Assembly: GCA_036267635.1 (NCBI GenBank)
Contig: DATAVR010000099.1
Location: 73,874 to 137,873, forward strand
Source of the DNA: JADGRB01 sp036267635
Lineage (GTDB): Bacteria; Myxococcota_A; Polyangia; Fen-1088
Direction: 5' to 3'
DNA length: 64,000 nucleotides
The translations under genes were made by a program, and so were the position numbers. Shown here in pieces: positions 59,455 to 64,000 of this stretch. Every line of letters starts with the position of its first letter. Within the stretch, counting starts at the first letter, position 1. Below the pieces are notes generated by a model that had not been told where the DNA came from, searched no databases, and worked only from the letters and a program-made list of their open reading frames with translations.

Positions 59455-60669
59455 GTGACGAGCCGTCGCTTGGGGTTGCTTGCGCTTGTTGCCATCGACG
59501 CGGCCGCCGGCCCCACCCGCGCGCAGACGGAATCGGGCGCCCCTGAGATCTCAATCGACGGTGAGAAGGTGCAAGCCACGCCGGCGTCGCCTTCCGGGCC
59601 GGCACCGCCGCCCCCGTCGCCCGCCGACAACGCCCTCGAGCGCGTCTTGCGCTCAGGCTGCCGCGACGGCCTCGACGATGTCCGCGCGCTGCGCGGCGAC
59701 CCGAGCGCGCCCTGGGCCGACACCGTCGAGCGTCTGTGCGGCAACGTCCTCCGCGCGCCGCCCGCGACCGCCGGGCCACGCCAGACGATCAGCGAGAGCG
59801 CCTCGGCCAACGAGGGGCGCGGTCGCCTGGTCCTCTGGTCGTCGCTCTACGGAATCTGGCTGGGGATCGCGGGCGACATCCTGATCGACGTCAACAGCGT
59901 ACAGCCCGCCGTCCTTCTCCCCATGGTGGGGATGGGCGTGGCGCTGGGAACATCCCTGGTGATCACCTCCGGCCATCCGGTGACGACCGGCCAGGCCTGG
60001 ACGATCATTACCGGCCTCGACTACGGCAGCCTCAACGGCGCGCTGTGGGGCGGCGGCCTTGGTCTGTCAGCGCAAGGGGTCGTGGGGCTGTCGCTCGCCA
60101 CCAGCGTCGTTGCTACGCCCATCGCGATTTTCGTGGCCACCACCCGGCGCCCCAAGGCCGGCGACGTCGAGCTGGTCCGCTCGTCGCTGCTCTGGGGAAC
60201 GACCGCCGGCCTGCTGGCGACCGCCGCCTTCGCGCCGAACACCAACGCCGAGGGCGTCTGGCGCACCGGCGCCATCGCCATGGACGTCGGTCTCGGGGCC
60301 GGCATCGGCCTGGCGAACAGCTTCGACCTGTCGCGGAACCGCGTCCTCATCATCGACGCCGGCGCCGTCGGCGGCGCCCTCGTCGGCCTTGGCATCTCCT
60401 TGCTGATCGGCGGCAATCACGTCACCGGCCAGGCCGCCGGCGGCGGAGCGCTGGCCGGCCTGGTCGCCGGAATCGCCATCGCCGCCCTGGCCACCCATGA
60501 CCTCGACGCCCCCGATATCCAAGCGAGCGCCCCCGCCTACCCAGCCCTCTTCGCCCGCGACGCCGACGGCCACTGGGCGGTCGGCATGCCCGCCCCCACG
60601 CCGGTCCTCGACACCACCGGCACGCGCACCGTGGGCGCCTCCCTGCCCGCTGTCGGCGGACTCTTTTAA
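59455..60669 (+). CDS. Hypothetical membrane-associated protein
   Basis: From the GTG at 59455 the product has 404 residues. It has a signal peptide (RRLGLLALVAIDAAAGPTRAQ), a Pro/Ala linker to about residue 60, a two-Cys segment (LRSGCRDGLDDVRALRG, ERLCGNVLRAP), then a long region of Gly-rich hydrophobic segments (LWSSLYGIWLGIAGDILID, AVLLPMVGMGVALGTSLVI, LNGALWGGGLGLSAQGVVG, GGALVGLGISLLIGGN). These alternate with Asn/Thr loops and may be either transmembrane helices or glycine-zipper pairs. I know no family. The region 58874-59454 before it has no other plus-strand gene. Confidence 0.68.
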   Translation: MTSRRLGLLALVAIDAAAGPTRAQTESGAPEISIDGEKVQATPASPSGPAPPPPSPADNALERVLRSGCRDGLDDVRALRGDPSAPWADTVERLCGNVLRAPPATAGPRQTISESASANEGRGRLVLWSSLYGIWLGIAGDILIDVNSVQPAVLLPMVGMGVALGTSLVITSGHPVTTGQAWTIITGLDYGSLNGALWGGGLGLSAQGVVGLSLATSVVATPIAIFVATTRRPKAGDVELVRSSLLWGTTAGLLATAAFAPNTNAEGVWRTGAIAMDVGLGAGIGLANSFDLSRNRVLIIDAGAVGGALVGLGISLLIGGNHVTGQAAGGGALAGLVAGIAIAALATHDLDAPDIQASAPAYPALFARDADGHWAVGMPAPTPVLDTTGTRTVGASLPAVGGLF

Positions 60670-60690
60670 ACCCGCCCCCGCGCGCCTATC

Positions 60691-61236
60691 ATGCGCGCCG
60701 TGAATCCGGACGAGCCCGTCGAAATCGTTGCCGCCGACCCCCACCACGAAGGCCGCTACCGCGGCGAGCGCGACCGCCTGCGCATCGGCCTCGCCACCGC
60801 CTCGCTGAAGTTCGAGCACATCGGGTCGACCGCCGTGCCGGGCCTCGCCGGCCGCCCGATCGTCGACCTGCTGCTCGGCGCCCCGCCAGCTTCTTGGGCG
60901 GCGCTCGACGAGCTGCGCGCGCGGGTGGTGGCGCTCGGCTACGAGGACCTCGGCGACGCGGGCGTGCCGGGGCGGATCTGCTTCCGAAAGCGCACGGCGC
61001 TGCGCGCTTTTGATCTGACGCTCGTCGAAGAAGGCGGGGCGCTCTGGCGCGACGGCCTGGCGCTGCGGGACTACTTCCGGGCGCACCCGGACGAGGCGGC
61101 GGCGTATGCGGAGGCGAAACGGGCGGCGGTGGCGGGGGGCGCGACTACGTTGGCCGCGTACACTGCAGCGAAGGCGCCGGCGCTGGCTAGGCTCACAGAG
61201 AAGGCGCGCGCCCTACCGGCGCGCCAATCGCTCTGA
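60691..61236 (+). CDS. GrpB family protein (UPF0157)
   Basis: The 181-residue product carries FEHIGSTAVPGLAGRPIVDLLLG (about 46-68), the GrpB/UPF0157 signature related to nucleotidyltransferase folds, with LGYEDLGDAGVPGRICFRKR and a conserved LALRDYFRAHPDEAAAYAEAKR end. Despite the name it is not linked to GrpE. The function is unknown. It starts 21 bases after the preceding gene. Downstream G+C falls sharply. Confidence 0.9.
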   Translation: MRAVNPDEPVEIVAADPHHEGRYRGERDRLRIGLATASLKFEHIGSTAVPGLAGRPIVDLLLGAPPASWAALDELRARVVALGYEDLGDAGVPGRICFRKRTALRAFDLTLVEEGGALWRDGLALRDYFRAHPDEAAAYAEAKRAAVAGGATTLAAYTAAKAPALARLTEKARALPARQSL

Positions 61237-61905
61237 ACCGCGGCCGTCAGCCGAATGAAGTGCGGTTACCTCGGACGTTGCCGAACTCCGCTTTCGGATA
61301 AAACGAGTCGCGCACGCTACCAAGAAGATCCGCCCAGGCGGGATGTCGCTTCTCAGCAGGTCGTCCTCACCCACCGTTTGCCCGTACTCAATGGACGTAC
61401 TTAATGCCCGAATGGGTGTGATCGCTGGATATCCCATCCCTCCTACGTACGAGAAGTCGGATACCGAACTTGCTCTATCCTAACCCGAGCGCGCAATCCC
61501 GGCCAAGCATAAGGACACAAATGCCAGTGCAACATATACTGCCGTCCGCTTGCACCACAGACGTCTCTGGCGGACATACTCCTGAGAGTCACCAATGGAC
61601 CTTGGAATGCGCGACGTGATTGCCGCCAACAACCGTCTCTCCACGAGTGTCATCAATGGAAATATCAGCGCGGCGCAACTACATACCGAGAGGATCCAAT
61701 GTTCCTTCGTCCACAACAGGCTCGCCGGACGTATTGCCAAACATGCCGCTACTACATACATCTGATGAATCGCGAGAATAACTCCAGCCGAACGCGACAC
61801 CGCGCCCGGACGATAAGGTTCCGCGGTACCGGCAATAGCGTCGTACACCGTCAATGTCATTTCATCGTGGAAGCGAAGCATCGACACAAATGGATTTGAC
61901 CACAT
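61213..61905 (-). pseudogene. Low-GC membrane protein gene split by in-frame TAG
   Basis: From the ATG at 61905 the frame gives WSNPFVSMLRFHDEM, then hydrophobic segments SAGVILAIHQMYVVAACLAI, WILSVCSCAALIFPLMTLV and TAVYVALAFVSLCLAGIA, and stops at a TAG (61480-61482). In the same frame the sequence continues without break as DRASSVSDFSYVGGMGYPAI, TVGEDDLLRSDIPPGRIFLV and RFIRKR to a stop at 61213. A single nonsense codon therefore separates two parts of one 230-residue protein. A short ORF could restart at the ATG at 61437, just after AGGAGG. Base composition of 61250-61930 is clearly lower in G+C than the neighbours. I know no family. Confidence 0.6.
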
Positions 61906-61950
61906 GTACGTTATACCTGTTTCCACGTCGGCCTCCCGGCTTCGAATCTG

Positions 61951-62000
61951 CGCGAGTGCGAGTGCGAGTGGAGGGTGAGAGTAAGTGCGATCGAGTGAGA
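61951..62000 (-). repeat. GAGTG-rich intergenic element, copy A
   Basis: Plus-strand GTGCGAGTGCGAGTGG with GTGAGAGTAAGTGCGATCGAGTGAG. It shares GTGCGATCGAGTGAG with copy B. It lies 46 bases upstream of the low-GC membrane gene start, between that gene and the last lipoprotein. Confidence 0.65.
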
Positions 62001-62058
62001 TGGACGCGTCCGAAATTCCGGCCACGCCGTCCGATCCCCGGCCACGCGAACGCGCGCC

Positions 62059-62544
62059 CTACTCCGGGTCGTCTTGCTGCGGCCGCCGGGCCGGCGCGGG
62101 GGTCGGGCGCTCGCCGGGGCCGGAGGGGGCCGCGACGTCGACCGACGGTTCGGCGGCTCCGGGGGGCGTGTAGCGGGGCGGGGCGACGACGCGACGAACG
62201 GGGTGTGGGCGCAACGTCCCGCCGATGGCGTCGTTGCAATCGCTGACCCGGCTGAAGCCGACGCCCGCCGAGATGGCGGTCAAGGCGAGCAGCGCCGATC
62301 CGATGGCGATGTCCGACGGGCGGGACAGGGACGACCCCTGGTAGTCGGCGTCGGTGCGGGTGATCGCGTAGGCGGTTCGCGCGCCTTCGCCCAGGGCCAG
62401 CAGAACGTCGACGACCGGCCAGCCGCCGCTTTGGGTGCATTGCCCCGACTCGACGAACCGCTCGCCAGGTGGCGGTCCGTTCACGAACATCAGCGAACAG
62501 CTCGTCGGGAGCAGCATTGCCAAGCAGAACGCCAATCGTCGCAT
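62059..62544 (-). CDS. Small lipoprotein, tandem paralog 2
   Basis: The 161-residue product starts RRLAFCLAMLLPTSCSLMFVNG, a lipoprotein-type leader with Cys16. The mature part has PVVDVLLALGEGARTAYAITR, a hydrophobic segment IAIGSALLALTAISAGVGF, and RVSDCNDAI, then a Pro-rich tail ending RRPQQDDPE. The same order (PVVD, a short hydrophobic helix, SxC, Pro tail, PQQxDPE) occurs in the gene at 62685-63251, so the two are paralogs. I know no family. A GAGTG-rich element (copy B) precedes it by 79 bases. Confidence 0.72.
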   Translation of the reverse strand: MRRLAFCLAMLLPTSCSLMFVNGPPPGERFVESGQCTQSGGWPVVDVLLALGEGARTAYAITRTDADYQGSSLSRPSDIAIGSALLALTAISAGVGFSRVSDCNDAIGGTLRPHPVRRVVAPPRYTPPGAAEPSVDVAAPSGPGERPTPAPARRPQQDDPE

Positions 62545-62622
62545 CGGACCTCGACAACAGCAATCGGTGGGCCACACGTCAACGGTAAAACCGCGCGCCT
62601 TCCGGCGGTCGCGCCTCGACAG

Positions 62623-62669
62623 CTGTGAGAGTGCGATCGAGTGAGTGAGAGTCCCGTGAGATCTCACTC
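62623..62669 (-). repeat. GAGTG-rich intergenic element, copy B
   Basis: CTGTGAGAGTGCGATCGAG continued by TGAGTGAGAGT matches copy C (63328) except for one indel over about 30 bases. It lies 79 bases upstream of the paralog 2 start. Confidence 0.8.
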
Positions 62670-62684
62670 CCCGCCGCGGAGCCG

Positions 62685-63251
62685 CTATTCTGGGTCCGCC
62701 TGCTGCGGGGCCGGGGGCGCCGGGGGAGTGCGTGCGCCTGGATCGTCGTCTCGCGGTTGAGGCGCAGGCCCGACAGGTGCAGGCGCCGCTGGCGGCACCG
62801 GCGGTACCACCACCGTCGGCGCATCCCAGGCCGGCTGCCGGTCGGCAGGCATCCCCGTGGGACCGCCGACGCCTGGCGGCGGTGAGCGCAGATGCAGACG
62901 AGGGTGGCTGTAGAGCGGCTGCTCGTCCTCCTCCAGCGCAGCCTCGCATTCGCTGGTCTTGGTGTAGCCGTAGATTGCCGACGAGAACCACATGGCGCCG
63001 TCCAGGAGGCCCAGCATGACGGCGGCGCCCTTGTTCGCGGCGTTGTTTTCGCCAGCCACGTAGACGGAAGAGCCCACGTTGGTCAACGTCAAGATTGTAT
63101 CGACGACCGGCGCCGTCCGGTCGGTCGTGCAATTGGTGCGATCGGCGCGCTCGTAGAGGGGCGGGAGCGGCTGCACGAAAAGCCAGGAGCAGCCCGACAA
63201 CGACCCGCTGATCGGGAGGAGCATTGCCAGACAGAAGGCCAGTCGTTTCAT
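62685..63251 (-). CDS. Small lipoprotein, tandem paralog 1
   Basis: The 188-residue product starts KRLAFCLAMLLPISGSLSGC, a leader with lipobox SLSGC (Cys21). The mature part has APVVDTILTLTNVGSSVYVAG, the hydrophobic AAVMLGLLDGAMWFSSAIYGY, KTSECEAAL, then a long Pro-rich tail (about 70 residues) ending PQQADPE. It is the paralog of the gene at 62059-62544. In-frame codons continue upstream to 63401 through the GAGTG element but give a His/Ser-rich leader without signal character. Function unknown. Confidence 0.72.
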   Translation of the reverse strand: MKRLAFCLAMLLPISGSLSGCSWLFVQPLPPLYERADRTNCTTDRTAPVVDTILTLTNVGSSVYVAGENNAANKGAAVMLGLLDGAMWFSSAIYGYTKTSECEAALEEDEQPLYSHPRLHLRSPPPGVGGPTGMPADRQPAWDAPTVVVPPVPPAAPAPVGPAPQPRDDDPGARTPPAPPAPQQADPE

Positions 63252-63327
63252 GGAGCGCGGCAAAGCAAACATCGCGCCAAGCTCGACCGTACGAAGGCCG
63301 GGGCCGAAGGGCCGCCAGCTGCGAAAC

Positions 63328-63377
63328 CTGTGAGAGTGCGAGTCGAGTGAGTGAGAGTGGTGTGAGATCGAGTGAGA
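63328..63377 (-). repeat. GAGTG-rich intergenic element, copy C
   Basis: CTGTGAGAGTGCGAGTCGAG, GTGAGTGAGAGT and GTGAGATCGAGTGAG lie 77 bases upstream of the paralog 1 start. Copy B is nearly identical over the first 30 bases. Confidence 0.8.
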
Positions 63378-63428
63378 CGCGGCGCCCGTGCCGGGTGGCA
63401 CGGGCGCTCGCGTGGAGCGTGGGGCCGA

Positions 63429-64000
63429 TCAGCCGCCGCTCGCGGAGCCTTCACTGACACCGTTGGCGGTGATCGGGACCGAGAGGTTCAAGCAGGTCGT
63501 GTTGTCGGTGAGCAGGCACTCCTGCATGACGAGCGTGACCGACTCGTTGACCGGTGTGGTCGGCGCGAACGTCTCGCTGATGTTGCAAGTGCCTGGGCCG
63601 GTGCCGGCGGAGCTCGCGCAAGTCCCGAAGTCGAAGGTGAACGGCGGATTGAACGCGTCGTTGACGAAGACCGCCTCGATGATGTAGCCCGCGTCGACCT
63701 TGATCGGGACCGACTTCGTGACCGAGGTGTTGATCGGTACGTTGCCGAAGGCGACCGACGTCTGTGCCGTCGTGGCGTCGACCACGTTGGCCGTGAGGTT
63801 GGTCGTGAGGTTGATGCAGCTGCTGTTGTCGGTGAGGAGGCACTCCTGCATCACCAGCTGCACCGCGATGGGGCCGGCGGTCGTTGGCGCCAGCGTTTCG
63901 GTCACGTTGCAGGTCCCCGGGCCGGTGCCGGCGGACGACGCGCAAGAGCCGAAGTCGAACGTGAACGGCGGATTGAAGGCCCCGTTGACGAACACCGCCT
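63429..64000 (-). CDS. Secreted repeat protein, choice-of-anchor D/ASH-like domains (partial)
   Basis: The frame is open to the right edge, so the N-terminus is missing; about 189 residues remain. Two copies of a 108-residue repeat are visible, each with FVNxAFNPPFTFDFGxCASS, GTGPGTCNxxETxAPTT and LVMQECLLTDN. Between them lies VAFGNVPINTSVTKSVPIK, the opening strand of a choice-of-anchor D / ASH-type beta-sandwich. Each repeat has conserved Cys pairs. The C-terminus ends GVSEGSASGG. It is probably a surface or secreted filament-like protein. Confidence 0.78.
   Translation of the reverse strand, partial: AVFVNGAFNPPFTFDFGSCASSAGTGPGTCNVTETLAPTTAGPIAVQLVMQECLLTDNSSCINLTTNLTANVVDATTAQTSVAFGNVPINTSVTKSVPIKVDAGYIIEAVFVNDAFNPPFTFDFGTCASSAGTGPGTCNISETFAPTTPVNESVTLVMQECLLTDNTTCLNLSVPITANGVSEGSASGG
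63429..64000 (-). repeat. 324-bp coding repeats
   Basis: The two protein repeats correspond to DNA repeats offset by 324 bases (for example 63657 and 63981). Identity is high over the FNPPFTFDFG and TGPGTC blocks. Further copies may lie past the right edge. Confidence 0.8.

Overview
The window is GC-rich (roughly two thirds G+C by eye), densely coded on both strands, and carries no rRNA, tRNA, CRISPR array, transposase, integrase or phage gene that I could see. The gene style points to Myxococcota (Polyangia-like). Evidence for this is many lipoproteins with Gly/Ser/Ala-rich linkers after the lipobox, a CotH protein with a MopE-type Asp-rich tail, a Hanks kinase with an HRDISPNN catalytic loop and a PEGA domain, a sigma-54 activator, and secreted glycosidases. 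The taxonomy is inference from gene content only.

Layout: 1-11.8 kb holds a partial polyprenyl-phosphate glycosyltransferase, a GH10 xylanase, a P-II protein, the RbgA GTPase with an overlapping oxidoreductase, a methyltransferase, a pyruvate kinase/phosphofructokinase operon, a GH8 glucanase, a DprE1-like oxidase, an internally shortened GST and a small lipoprotein ending in a clear terminator. 12-24 kb holds a BNR-repeat protein, an archaemetzincin, phosphoglucomutase and a tolC-adaptor-RND pump operon. The pump operon diverges from a TPR protein across a region with two tandem GGGAA/TTCCC palindromes. 24-36 kb is a run of secreted or conserved single genes: ExbD, CotH, a PF04185 phosphoesterase, a ParA-like ATPase, a thioesterase, an outer-membrane protein, an exported pirin, a cytochrome-like lipoprotein, several DUF proteins and RlpA. 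36-44 kb holds an NtrC-like regulator, HisC, MAPEG and GT87 membrane proteins and an MFS exporter with a poly-C tract before its start.

44-50 kb is an accessory cell-surface block: a C-type lectin lipoprotein, a zinc-ribbon protein, and a minus-strand operon of an 1138-residue RTX lipoprotein followed by two paralogous small lipoproteins. The second paralog is frameshifted, and the first 47 bases of a third copy survive downstream. 50-58.9 kb holds class II aldolase, a subtilase lipoprotein, an esterase translationally coupled to the Ser/Thr kinase, a membrane protein and 4-alpha-glucanotransferase. 58.9-64 kb is a more fluid end: a decayed ParE-type toxin with its antitoxin, a GrpB-family protein, a lower-GC segment with a membrane gene split by one in-frame TAG, and two tandem paralogous lipoproteins each preceded by the same GAGTG-rich element. 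At the right edge is a secreted protein with 108-residue repeats.

Functional themes: central and storage carbon metabolism (pyk, pfk, fba, pgm, malQ) is spread over several loci; polysaccharide attack (GH10, GH8), an RND efflux system and a large number of anchored surface proteins make up the rest. The best candidates for something undescribed are the RTX lipoprotein operon with its decaying small-lipoprotein family (45.1-49.8 kb) and the repeat-associated paralog array at the right end (61.2-63.4 kb).
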